Positions 45,308-57,487 of a DNA stretch of 64,000 bases are shown here, one piece after another (position 1 is the stretch's first letter; every line of letters starts with the position of its first letter). Source of the DNA: Selaginella moellendorffii (taxonomy: Eukaryota > Streptophyta > Lycopodiopsida > Selaginellales > Selaginellaceae); NCBI RefSeq assembly GCF_000143415.4, contig NW_003314271.1, forward strand, positions 2,236,994 to 2,300,993, in the 5' to 3' direction. The notes below the pieces were generated by a model. It was given only the letters and a program-made list of their open reading frames with translations, did not search any database and was not told the DNA's origin. A program made the translations under genes and the position numbers.

Positions 45308-48300
45308 ATGCATCAGGTACACCTCCTTTCCGCGCTCTGCGATTTCATCCCCGTGCACAGGAGGAGCACCAGGAGCACAAGGAGCACAAGGAGGGCGATC
45401 ATCTCCTCATCCTCGAGGGCGACGCCATCACGTATGTGGCAGTCCCGGACAAGGGAAGGATCTGCTTTGTGGATCACCACACGGGGACCTGGGCGCCTCT
45501 CCCCGAGTCCGAGCGCTGCTGCCTCAAGGAGAGCCAACACGTCCACGCTCATGTCCATCACGGGGACACCACCGAGGATGTTCTGCTCGAGCAGGTATGG
45601 AATTGGCGTGGCTGGACGATTGACAGGCTTGCTCTTGGGTGGCAGTGCGTGGAGGAGGCATGCTGGGCTCTCCCCATGTCTTGGAACGAGCTCACTTCAT
45701 CGCACAGGGACGAGCACAAGCACGACGACGACTGTGGCCACAACCAGATCCCTCACGGTGATCACTACGACTTCCTGGTGCCCAAGCAGGATGGATCCTA
45801 CGCGCTCGTCCGAGATGCCGGGGATTCCCAGTACGAGCACGGCCGCCTAGTCAAGGTGGGAGAGTCGCTGGGAAAGCTCAAGCGGCGGCCGAAGCAGCAG
45901 CTGATGGATATCTTCAGCTACCAGACCACCGACGGCAGAGGTTACGAGATTCTGGCTGAGGAGGACGATGCGGTGGTACACTCGCCCAGGCTTGCCGAGA
46001 ACATCCTAAGCATTCCAGAGAACTTCCAGCAAGTTACGCGGACTGTGTTGAGCGTGATGGGTCTTTGCTGCCCCTCGGAGGTTCCTCTTGTCAGGAAAAT
46101 CTTGGAGCCTTTACCCGGTGTCAAGGAGGTCTCGGTGAACTACACGTCGCGCAGTGTGACAGTTGTTCACGACAAGCTCTTGACACCTGAAGGACGTCTA
46201 GGTAGACAGCTTTATCTTCCGTGCTTACTCTGTTTTCTTCTCATCCTTCATTCTTGTCTTTCTCCAGTCAAAGCACTCAACGAAGCCAGGCTAGACGCAA
46301 GTTTACATCGTCGTGGAGAGCTGAAGAAGGCCAACAAGTGGCCCAGTCCGTGGACCATTTGCTGCGGTATTCTACTGCTTGTATCCTTTTTCAAACACTT
46401 CTGGAACCCTTTGAAATGGATGGCTATCGGAGCCGTGGCTGTTGGTATACCGCCGATTCTTATGCGGAGCATAGCATCTCTAAGACGCTGGATTCTAGAC
46501 ATTAACATTCTTATGCTCATAGCAGGTACGATGAGTTGACAGGAAAGCAGGCTTTCCAGTGTCTGATGATGAAACGTTAGATCAGTCGGCGGCGCTATTG
46601 CTCTAGCTGACTACATTGAAGCTGGATCGATCGTATTTCTGTTTACTCTAGCTGAGTGGCTGGAAGGACGATCGAGCGAGCAGGTAAGCTGTTCTTGTTT
46701 TTCGTTTTGTTTGTCCTTGCTCTTTATGACACTCGTCGTGGTGTCTCAGGCGCGTTCCGCACTGGCGTCCGGTCTGGATGTCCCTCGGAACGCCATCCTT
46801 GCCGAAACCGGGGCGATGGTCTCCGTTGACGAAGTGAAACTTGGATCATCAATTGCTGTCAAAGCTGGGGAGATGATTCCCGTAGACGGGACTATCCTGT
46901 CGGGAGGGTGCTCTTTGGATGAAAGCAGCTTGACTGGTGAATCAAAACCTGTCGAGAAGACTTGCGGAAGCGAGGTTTGGGCTGGAACAGTGAATTTGGC
47001 TGGTACGAGGATTTATTCTTACGGTTCACTTTCGAAACTAACGTCATCCATGTCTGCAGGCTACATCACCGTGCAAACCACTGCACTTGCTGAAGACTCG
47101 GCTGTCTCAAGAATGATCAAACTCGTGGAGGAAGCTCAAGCAAAACGATCTCACTTCGAGCAGCTTGTGGAGAAGTTTGCAAAATTCTACACTCCTGGTA
47201 ACTCGACAAAATCTCTGTGCCATTGCTAATACAGCGTTGCTCCGCGACAGTTTTGGTGGCGACAGCTCTTGGTCTGGCACTCATTCCGTTGATAGCGCAC
47301 GTTCGCAATGAGAAGCACTGGCTGTACTTAGCTCTCGTTCTGCTCGTTGTGGCTTGCCCGTGTGCTTTAGTCCTTTCGACGCCCGTCGCAGTCGCCTGCG
47401 GAATACAACACGCAGCAAGACTTGGAGTCGTGATCAAGGGTGGAAGCTACCTTGAAATCCTGGCCAAGATCAAATGCTTAGCTATGGACAAGACGGGAAC
47501 ACTGACAGAGGGACACTTCCGCGTTTCCGAAGTTGTGGCTGTTGGTGAAACCGAAGATCTGCAACAAATCTTGTATTGGTACGTTTGATTTTCCTGCTGT
47601 GTGTTGCTGATATAGTGTTTCTTGTTGCGCAGGTTGGCGAGTGTTGAAAGTAGATCGAGCCATCCAATGGCCGCTGCACTCGTCACGTACGCTAGCTTAC
47701 AAGATGTTGTTCCATCGAAGTCCGTTACAGACTTTCAGATCATTGAAGGCGAAGGTGTGTCCGCCGTTGTGGATGGGCACTTGATAGAGATTGGTAACGC
47801 GCGATTAGCATCTCGCCTTGGCTGGAGCAATACAGGTTCTATCGGCTCCTCTTTCCGTGGACTTGTAATCTAACTGTTAGTTTTTCTCCAGCCATTACGA
47901 AGCTAGCGACTCAAACAGCAACCATCGGCTGGGTTGGAAAGGATCACCAGCTCCTGGCAGTTTTCAGCCTCGAGGATCATGTACGGGAGGAAGCAGCAGA
48001 AGCAGTGCGGAGTCTAAAGGTTTACCTTTGAGCTTTTTTTCCGTGTTTGCTCACAAGCTGTCTTTTGTTTATGGCAGCGTCTGAACGTCCAGATTCATAT
48101 GTTGACTGGGGATAACAATGAGACGGCCCAGGACGTCCAGAGCAAAGTAAGCTTCGATTTCGTCTTGTATCTTCGAGGGGTCACTTGAACTATCTCCACT
48201 ACAGTTGGGAGGAGTCACTGTGCACGCCGGTCTTCTCCCTCAGGACAAAGTCAGAATCATCCAAGAGCTGAAAGAAAACGCCGGTGTGACGGGAATGATA

Positions 48301-48885
48301 GGGGATGGGATAAACGATGCCCCGGCTTTAGCAGCAGCGGACGTAGGATTCGCCATGGGTCTAGCCGGATCAGCAGTGGCAATGGAGACATCGGACGTTT
48401 TCCTGATGACCGACGATCTCCGGAAGCTGGGCTTGGTGGTGAGCCTGGGAAGGAGAGTCCGCACCAAAGTTATACAGAACGTTGTCATCTCGGTAGGCCT
48501 CAAAGCCGCAATGCTGGCACTCTCGTTCGCTGGCTATGGCTACCTGTGGATGGCTGTCCTGGTAGACGTCGGGGCGTGCTTGCTGGTGATCTCAAACAGC
48601 ACGCTCTTGCTCCGTGGAACAGGGAAGACGAGATCGTCGGGCAACCACCATCGCCATGGAAAGAATTGCAAGGATCACGACCACGATCAGCACAGTAGTA
48701 AACAGTCCTCCAAGGACGACGATCACGCTGAAAGAACACAGTGCTCAGATCACGAGCATGCCGCTGAAAAGCACCAGCTCCATCGCCACCATAGCCATGA
48801 CCATACCCAGCAGGATCAAACACACTCGCACTGCAAGAACGCTTGTGGCAAAGGCCAATCGTGCTGCAGCGTGCCAAAGATATAA
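45308..48885 (+). CDS. Zn/Cd P1B-type ATPase (HMA) with a His-rich N-terminal extension
   Basis: First ATG at 45,308 gives a 9-nt first exon (MHQ), a 44-bp intron, then the main frame from 45,361; about ten exons, TAA at 48,883-48,885. After an N-terminal extension of about 220 residues (His/Glu runs and CGHNQIPHGDHYDFLV) comes a heavy-metal-binding domain with the plant-type GLCCPSEVPLVRKIL. Then the P-type core: the actuator TGES (SSLTGESKPV), the metal-site CPC (VVACPCALVLSTPVAVACG), the phosphorylation site DKTGTLTEGH, the nucleotide-domain HP (SSHPMAAAL), the hinge GDGINDAPALAAA and the last helix DVGACLLVISNSTLLL. These assign it to the P1B-2 (zinc/cadmium) group, like HMA2-HMA4. The C-terminal tail is full of His plus CxxxCGKGQSCC, probably a metal sensor or buffer. 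It should export Zn2+ or Cd2+ from the cytosol. Confidence 0.92.
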
Positions 48886-49513
<628 letters not shown>

Positions 49514-50019
49514 ATATTGTTTTAACATTTGTGGATTTTTTAAACAAGGGTTTATACTATTAATAATTGTTATGTTTGATATTCAGTATCCACAAGATGC
49601 AAAGCTAAATTTGCATTCTTTAGATAATGTTGGGGAGGATTAAAAAAAGTGTTAAGATGTGAATCCAAGGGATTTGTGATGGCTTTAAGAATCTTGTATC
49701 ATTTGTCAATAACTTACATTTATATGCTTAATATCACTTTAAAAATAACCTTCTTTATTTTGTAGGGATTGATATAAATGATTATTTATTCTTAATAGTG
49801 ATTTTGGTTTTCATTTCAGACTTCCTCAACTCTCCTATTTTAAGATATCCTTATATAATTAAAAAGTTGCAGAAGTCTTGTTATTACCTGAAGATACAAT
49901 AATATGTCATCAAAGTATATATATATATAAGATCATAATACTCCCCTTCATATTATAGAAGGACGGTTGGAATTAATTGTAATTTTTTATTCATTTGAGT
50001 TGGTGGCATTCTATTATAT

Positions 50020-50250
50020 AAGGCCTTTTCCTTGACTGCTAGAAATAAATATGTAATTATTGCTTTCGATTATTTAACTTATTTAGTTACTCTTGCTAAT
50101 GCATCTATAATTATTATTAGATACTTCCTCTTCAATCAAGTGGTATTCCAACATTCTTGTCTAGAGAGGGTGTTTTTGGACAACGATCTTACATTTATAC
50201 TTGAGGTATGTCATATTTTGATATCTCAATTGGTATAACATATGTTGTTT
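50020..50250 (+). pseudogene. Ty3/gypsy integrase fragment
   Basis: Reads IAFDYLTYLVTLANASIIII, then RYFLFNQVVFQH, then FLDNDLTFILEVCHIL. By eye it follows the gypsy integrase core (DYLTKWVEAxALxNAT ... KFLFExIxxRFG ... SDNGTHFxNEV), with DN at the catalytic position SDxGxHF. It is truncated on both sides. Confidence 0.6.
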
Positions 50251-50640
50251 TCACCCTTTACCCTATAATGATTTACCATAAAATAAGAAACTTAACCTTA
50301 AACATGTATATCAAGGGCAATGGAGTGGGACTTGGGTTTTAAAACCTTAAGCCACTAAATAAAGGGATGGACCTAAACTGTAGTATATGTGGTTTTTATC
50401 TTTTATTCTATGGTGATTTATTATAGATAACCATGAAATGGAATCTAAACCCTCCATGTGCTATGTATTATATGCCACGTGCCACATGCCATATGTCCAA
50501 AGGACAATAGAGTGAAACTTGAATTTCAGGGCTTTAAGCCATTGAATGAAGCCAAACTTCTAAGTATAGAGCCAAGGAGTGATGAGCACATAATAACTCT
50601 TGAGCATACATTCTAAGGAGTTTAGGCTCACGAAGCAACT
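50240..50640 (+). repeat. Two tandem copies of repeat module B
   Basis: About 50,240-50,390 and 50,390-50,640 share TTTACC(A)TAAAATAAG-like sequence, AGGGCAATGGAGTGGGACTT or AGGACAATAGAGTGAAACTT and a GGCTTTAAGCCA block. The inverted relative is at 12,700-12,990. Confidence 0.65.
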
Positions 50641-50689
50641 TAGAACAATTCAGCATCCCAATGCTAAAACCAATAGGCAAAATAGAGTC

Positions 50690-51470
50690 AAATAGAGTCT
50701 AGTGCTATTTCAAAGGATATAAATACTCCACTAGCTAGTATGGTGTGGAACTTGAGCTTAAACCCAAGCTAAACATAGAACAAAAACAAAAACGCAAGCA
50801 GAAGCAAAACTATGCCTTAGGTTGATTAGCCATGCCTAACCTACCCACTATCTCTACTATACATTTGGAACTACCCCCCCTTACCCCTTGAGGAACACAT
50901 GCTTTGGGTTTTCACCCAAAGCCTCCCTTAGTACCAAGAATTAGTATCTGGGACAAGTTTGAAACTTATTAGAAATGGAATGCCCCAAGATTGTGAATTT
51001 GGATATGGGATAAACACCATTGTGTTCAGGGCAATCTCTACATTTTGTAAATATGCCAAATAAGCAAATCTAGACACTTTCCATAAATAGTATTTAGAAC
51101 TAAAATGAGACTAACACAAAGGACTTGATAGCGAGGGTGTTTGGCAGACATAATAAGTTATCATCTAGTGATATTGAGGGACTAGTTTCAATATGTGAGG
51201 GTTTTTATCAAGCTAGTGCAAAACAGAGCAAAAGAGAACAAATTAGGCCAAATATGTTTGGCTAAATAGACATTTAGGAATTTTATCCTTATGCTCATCC
51301 AGCCAAGTACAAATGCAAAATCAAGTTTATTAACACTTGAATAAGAGGGATTCATAAAATATCTAATAATACCGACCTCCTGCTATCGTGGCAATAAGGA
51401 AAGAATATCCAAAAAGACTAACCAATAGGTAATTTTCAATACCCAAAGTCATATTCGCGACATTAAGGAA
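50690..51470 (-). repeat. Third copy of the inverted-repeat arm (repeat module A)
   Basis: Contains GAGGAACACATGCTTTGGG, CACCATTGTGTTCAGGGCAA, ACTTTCCATAAATAGTATTT and ATATTGAGGGACTAGTTTC, in the same order as 12,060-12,690. Confidence 0.75.
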
Positions 51471-51479
51471 GTGCTAAAA

Positions 51480-52430
51480 AATAACTCCCACTCCTGGAAG
51501 AGAAACTAATTGTAATGCTCCCAACCTAGGTAGAATGGTGCCCCACTTAAGTACCATATAGCTCATTGATCCTCGCCTCGTCATAAAAGCTTGGGCTTTC
51601 CCTTTAAAACAGAGGTGGGGAGTTAGAATATTGCTATTATGTCATAGTGTTTCCCTCAAAAATGCATTTAAGGCTTAGAATTTTCTTTTTTCCAATTTAT
51701 CAATTTACCTCATCTATCTAACCACTTTTGCATTGGCCTTAGTTAAATTCTTTTGCTAAGGTTCACACCTCTTACTTAATCCCACTTAAATTTAGCTACT
51801 CACTATATAAGCAACAAGGTGTTAACTATCCATCCATAAATTCCCAAACTCTCTCCCAATCCCTTTCTTTAGATTAAATTAGATTTAAAGCTTAGCTATA
51901 CTCTTCGCATTATACCAAGGGATATTAGAAATCTGAAGACTTGGTGTGCTTGGTTGCTTATAGTGAAGGATAGAGGCAGATCACTAGAAGATGGCTAAGG
52001 CAAATTAGAAAGGAACAAAAGTAAAGATTAAACTATCTGTGCAGATGTAACCTTTAGTCAAACAAGAAGTAGTGAATGAAAAATCCTTATATGAGAAGGA
52101 CTCCAATAGTTGTTCAAGGCTTGATTAGACGCTCTAAAAGGACAATCTAAAGACCCTCATATACAAGTTAATGCATTACAAGAAATAAAAGAAAAAATAA
52201 AAGATTGTAGATATAAGTAATGTAGAAGGCATGGACTTTTTGATGAGTACTAAGGTATAACTAAATAGGGTTGAGTAAAGTGAGGTGAAGTCTATCCTAT
52301 AAGCAATTCTTAAGTACAAACCAAAGCCTCTATTGGTTTTTAAGGGAGTGAATGACTATAATGTGGTGGAAATATTTATTCTATGATATAGAGGATTAGT
52401 TTTAAGTGTTATGATTATTAAACTCACAAA
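51480..52430. other. AT-rich repeat debris
   Basis: Stop-rich on both strands. Nothing assignable apart from likely 5' parts of the retrotransposon remnant that follows. Confidence 0.4.
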
Positions 52431-52439
52431 AAATCTCAT

Positions 52440-53860
52440 ATGCAAAACTATACTTAAAGGATAATGTTAAATTTTCGTGAACAATGACAAAGGCTAATGA
52501 AAAACCAATAACTACCTGGGAAGTGATGAAGACAAAAATTCAAATAATCTATATTCCCCCAAATGTTATTTTGCATTTGAAGGATGAGTTGAGCAGAGTA
52601 AAGCAAACAGAAACCATTTATATATGAATGTGATTATGGCTAAAAGGATCTTTTTCATAAATATAGGTGATATAAATAAAGGAAGCATTAGATGTGGTTA
52701 CCAAGATGCATTTTAATAACAATCAGCAAAAACAAACTCAACTAGGTCTAGGTCTATATTTAACAAGGGATTCAGACCAAAAGAAATATATAAAAAAGGG
52801 AAATTCAAAAACAATTTCTTTAAAAATGAGTTTGTGAAGTTTTGGAAAGGCCAAAAAATATATAGGTGAAGTCCAAACAAAGGTATGTAATCCAATCTTT
52901 ATCTTAAAGTTATTCATTACATAAGCAACTTTGGTAGAGAGTTACTTATGACATTTACTAGCCCTCCAAAGGAAGCTTAGAGGTAGCTCTATTAAGATCT
53001 TTATTGATATAAATGCTTTAAAAAATTTTATGGTTGCACACAATCTAACAAGCTAAATTAACAATGCAATAACTAGGATAATTAAGGACTATAGAGTTTG
53101 TTTAAAGTAGCCAAAGCACCAATGAAGTACTTTGATAAGAGCTGAAGTAAGGATATAGAAAGTGGACATGAATTTTACTATTTTAAACATAGTGTGATTT
53201 GATATAATCTTTGAGATGGATTAGTTCAATTATTTATAATAGCATTGCATGAATAAAGTAGAAACCTAATGGTATTGATGAATACACTTGGAGAATGATC
53301 TATGGTGAAGGCCTAAGATCTATAAAGAGGGTGAAGTAAGTCTAAAGATTCCTACTTGAACTTAGTGCCTACTAAAAAATAGTTTACTAAGAGAACTAAG
53401 GTAGCATTTTTGTGCTTACTCTTTATGAAACGATAAAAAGATGGGAATAAAAAAAATACCCTTAATGATCCAACAAGTATTAGATCAATTTTGAGATACA
53501 ATACTAAAGAAATTGTTGGCGGGGTTACCCCCTACTTAATTAATAGAATATAAGATTGAGTTAGTTGAGTGATTCATCCCCCTTATCAATTGAATGAAAA
53601 GGAACTCAAAGAGTTTAAATACTAACTTAAGGAGTTGATTGATGAACAATTTGCCATATGAAACTTTAGTGTTATTTATTTTAAAAAAACAATGGCTTTA
53701 TGTGTATATGCATAGATGACTAGTTGTTCAACAAGTATACAAAGAAGAATAAATACCCTTTATCAATGATTAAAGACTTGTTTGATAGGTTGGAAAAAGT
53801 AAAATACTTCTTACAAATCCCTTTATCAATTGAATAAAAAGGAAGTCAAGGAGCTTAAAT
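52440..53860 (+). pseudogene. Ty3/gypsy gag-protease-RT remnant
   Basis: Three recognisable pieces lie in the order expected for Ty3/gypsy. Gag at 52,530-52,635: WEVMKTKIQIIYIPPNVILH, then LKDELSRVKQTETIY. Protease-like at about 52,998-53,045: IFIDINALKNFMVAHNL, in place of LIDSGATHNFI. Reverse transcriptase at about 53,575-53,825: PPYQLNEKELKEFKY, LKELIDEQF, then LFNKYTKKNKYPLSMIKDLF and DRLEKVKYF. A second RT start, PLYQLNKKEVKELK, follows at 53,815-53,855. Many stops and frame changes; not functional. Confidence 0.78.
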
Positions 53861-53899
53861 GCATCCATAACCCATGAGATAAAGGTGATTAGACATAAC

Positions 53900-54500
53900 T
53901 TTAGTATAATAAGTTAATATATCAGTGGTACCTTTGAGTGTTTGTCATAGGATTGAACATGTGACACTTATGCTCCACGTGTTTAATCCTATAACAAACA
54001 CCCAAAAGTACCATTGATATATTAGCCTGTTATATTAAGGATATATTTAATCACCTTTGTCTCGTAAGTCATGAATGACCCAATAGATGCATTTCATTCA
54101 TAACCTTCATAAGTCTTATTCCCGACTTGAGGGATATATTAGTATTGTGAATGGCATTTATGCCATTTGGCCTTTGCACTTGGTTTAAGTGTTCCACATA
54201 TTCGATCATATAACAAACACCCAAAGGTACCACTAATATATTAACCTATTATGCTAAAGCTATATTTAATCACCTTTATCTTGTGGGTTATGGATGACCC
54301 AATAGATGCTATTCACTCACAACCTCCATAAGTCTCATTCCCGACTTAGAGGACATATTAATATCATGAATGGCATCTATGCCACTCAGCATTTGCACTT
54401 GGTCTGAGTGCTCCAAGTGTTCAATCTTATGATAGACACCTAAAGGTACTACTAATATATCAGCCTATTATATTAAGGTTATGTTTAATCACCATTGTGT
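53900..54500 (+). repeat. Tandem repeat of about 220 bp, 2.5 copies, preceded by an inverted fragment
   Basis: AACAAACACCCAAAAGTACC (53,987), AACAAACACCCAAAGGTACC (54,213) and ATAGACACCTAAAGGTACT (54,431) mark unit starts, about 220 bp apart. Inside each unit come GACCCAATAGATG and CATTCCCGACTT blocks. The segment at 53,905-53,970 is an inverted copy of the unit start. Confidence 0.8.
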
Positions 54501-55029
54501 TATAAGTAGTCTAAAACCACCCATACTATAGTTTCATCTCCCAAAGATTAAGTCATCCATCCATGAGTGGTCATTTCATGACCACACTTTAGCATCTATA
54601 GAATGTCCAAAGACATGGGGACACTCTTCCTTAATATCCCTTCTTCAATCCCCACTAAATCCCTTTCTGTTCACGGTTGCGCTTGCTAACATTGCCACTG
54701 GGTTAAGGTCCGAAGGCTTGACCACAAAATTCCATTGACTTTTAGGACTTCTTTGCCACGTGACCATATCCTTGGTCACTACATAAGAGGATTGCTCCTC
54801 TTCTTTTCCACAATCTAGGACTTTGGGATGACATTTCGAAATACTATGGTCTAACACAAACTTTGTAGGTACTCTCCCCACCTTTTGCCTCTAAGTGCCT
54901 TAGCTATGTGGGTAAAGTGATGTTCTAATGAGCCACACCAGATATCCAAGTAAGTAGTGCCACCCACACTTGAAATGAGAGTATCGGCCATTCGATCTCC
55001 CGAGGGAATTAGAGCTAGTTTTTAAACAC

Positions 55030-55800
55030 TTTACCAAATTACCCTACTTATCCATCTATGTTCACTTTATCCTTAAACTTCTTAATAGTTATATTATCAC
55101 CCACCATATGGGTATAACATTCCTTGGTGATATTGACCTTTCTTGGCCAAATTAATTCCACTAGAATCCTCCCTTTACTATCCTTTTGAAGCTCACTAAA
55201 CCCCTAGGGTCTAAGAGACAATTGCTTTGGGCTTTTACCTTTGGACTCAAATTCGGACTCGGACTTAGACTCACTCTCGATCTCAGTCTCGGTCTCAGTC
55301 TCGATCCTAGTCTTGATTTTGGTTTTGGACACAATCTCAATCTCTATCTTGGACTCAACCTTAGGCTCCATCTTGGACTCCATTTTAGACTCTTTCTCAG
55401 ACTCCATCTTGTATTCCATTTCAAACTCTTTTTCAAACTCCTTCTTGGACTTCATCTTGAACTTTATTTTGGACTCTTTTTTGGACTCTATCTTAGATTC
55501 CATCTCAGACTCCATTTTAGATTCCATCTTAGACTCTATTTTAAATTCCATCTTAGACTCCATCTCTGACTCCTTCTCGAACTCCATCTTAGATTCATTT
55601 TCAAACTCCTTCTCAGATTCAGTCTCAACACTTCTATATATCATAACATTTGCCATGTGTCAGTCTTTCTTGTGTCCCTTTCTAAATATTCGTTCATCAA
55701 TTGTTTCATACTTATTCCTTGAGCACTTCGTTCAGAGTTTCACTCCCACTCCTAACTTTCTAAATCGAAGCTTTTGGTCCCAACATGTTACACTCATTTG
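55030..55800 (-). repeat. Dispersed repeat copy with degenerate 12-bp-period array (copy 3, longest)
   Basis: The array at about 55,240-55,635 consists of GACTCCATCTTA-type 12-bp units, about 33 of them, each with changes. Because 12 is a multiple of 3 and the unit lacks stops, long frames are open on both strands: (SILD)n on plus, (ESKM)n on minus. Flanks match copies 1 and 2 in inverted orientation (GGGCTTT before, AAGCTTTTGGTCC after). Confidence 0.8.
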
Positions 55801-55859
55801 ACTTCATTGCCATATGGCACATTTTTCAGCTCTACTTTAGGGCTTAGGGAACAAATTCT

Positions 55860-56226
55860 TATTAGGCTAAATATGCTTATTATCCTTATTATAATTGATT
55901 ATATGGATAGATTTTTTTATCTATATAGATTTCAATAAATAGTTCACTCTAATTTTGGTCAATATTTACTTGGGTATACATGATTATCCTTAGTAGGAGC
56001 ATTGTCAATACAAGACAAGCACCTAATAGTCTTTTTACAATGACATATATGGATGATGACATAAGTTTACCTCATAGGCTTATGGTCTCTAAATGCAATA
56101 TTTATTAGAAATTTTAAATGCTTTAAAATATTTATTTTTTAAAATTTTCTATTTTCTACAGAAAATATATAATAGATAATGATTCTTTATTTTGGATAAT
56201 GTATATAAAACTGTTAAATAATACAT
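55860..56226 (+). repeat. Direct repeat, first copy (upstream of the terpene synthase)
   Basis: Starts ATTAGGCTAAATATGCTTAT and ends CTGTTAAATAATAC. It aligns over its full length with 56,617-56,960. Confidence 0.8.
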
Positions 56227-56616
56227 TTATTGGTGTTGGGATTCTGGATGCTCTTACCTATGGCCTTATAGGAGGATGTAAGTACTCAACTAATTAATAT
56301 GGTAAAACCTAAGTTGGACACAAAATGGAGATGATATTAAAAAATATATTAATTATAGAATGGTATTAATTTTTGAATGTGGACAAGAGATTCTCTACTT
56401 TCTAAAGATATATTTAATTTATAAAACACTTTCCATAAATAAATAATAGGACTAACATCTAAGATATTATAGCAAGTGTCTAATAGATACAGTAAGTTCT
56501 TTACTATATAGCAATATTAAATTCTTTATTATATAGCAATGTTGTGGGACTACTGCTGAATATGCAAGGGTTCGTATCATTAACCAATGCAAGACACAAC
56601 AGAACAGAAACTCTTT

Positions 56617-56960
56617 ACTAGGCTAAGTATGCTTACCATCTTTATTCATGTCTGGTCTTATAATTTATTATATGGGTAGTTTTCTTTAAATAGTTCACCC
56701 TAGTTTTGTTTAATATTTGCATGATTATTGCATTGCCAATGCAAGACATACCAGAACCTAATAATCTTTTAGCAATGGCATCTATGGATTACAACTTAAG
56801 TTTGTGTCATAGGCTTTATGGTCTCTAAATGGAATATTTATTGGAAATTTTAAATGTTCCAACACATTTATTTTAAAACTTTTCTATTTTCCACAGAAAA
56901 TATATAGTAGATAATGATTCCTTATTTTGGATAATATTCAAAAAACTGTTAAATAATGCA
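56617..56960 (+). repeat. Direct repeat, second copy
   Basis: Starts ACTAGGCTAAGTATGCTTAC and ends CTGTTAAATAATGC. Shares GGTCTCTAAATG(G/C)AATATTTATT and CAGAAAATATATA with the first copy. Start-to-start distance is about 757 bp. Confidence 0.8.
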
Positions 56961-57346
56961 CCACGAGAGCAGACAGTTGATTTCTTCTTTGATGCTATAA
57001 ACTGGCATGAAAATGATTGGAGCTTATAATTACATGCATGCAGTTCATCCTTATACACTACAGCAAGTCTAGACTAGCTGATTTACAAGGATGATGCTAT
57101 CCTGATAGGAACAAGAAATTGAAAACTTAGTGAAGCCTGTAAATTCCTTTTCTTCAAGTTTGAATTCAATCAGGTTACCAAAGAAAGATATCCCTTCCGA
57201 GTCACAAAAGATTTGGTACTTCTGACTTTCTGTACAACTTATAGACATAGTTGGTCTTTAAAAGTGTGACAGCAGGATGGATTCAACTTTACGTCTGGAT
57301 GCCCCAGTAAAAATTGCGAGCAGCCTCCAATCCTAGCAAGTTGCAG

Positions 57347-57355
57347 TATAAAAAG
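57347..57355 (+). promoter_or_regulatory. TATA box of the terpene synthase gene
   Basis: TATAAAAAG, 133 bp before the ATG at 57,488. This gives an expected leader of about 105 nt. Confidence 0.6.
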
Positions 57356-57487
57356 CAACCTCGACTCCCTAACAATTGAAAAGTACAAAGTTCCGTGTGA
57401 CAAAGTTCTTGGAAAGCTATCCTTGTAAAGTTCCTCCTTTAGAATTTGTATATTTGTCGGTGTATGTGTGATCCAAAGTTGGTGATC

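Noticed and set aside
55204-55801. Long overlapping ORFs of up to 186 codons on both strands
   Set aside because: Same cause: a degenerate 12-bp array without stop codons. No start context or splice signals.
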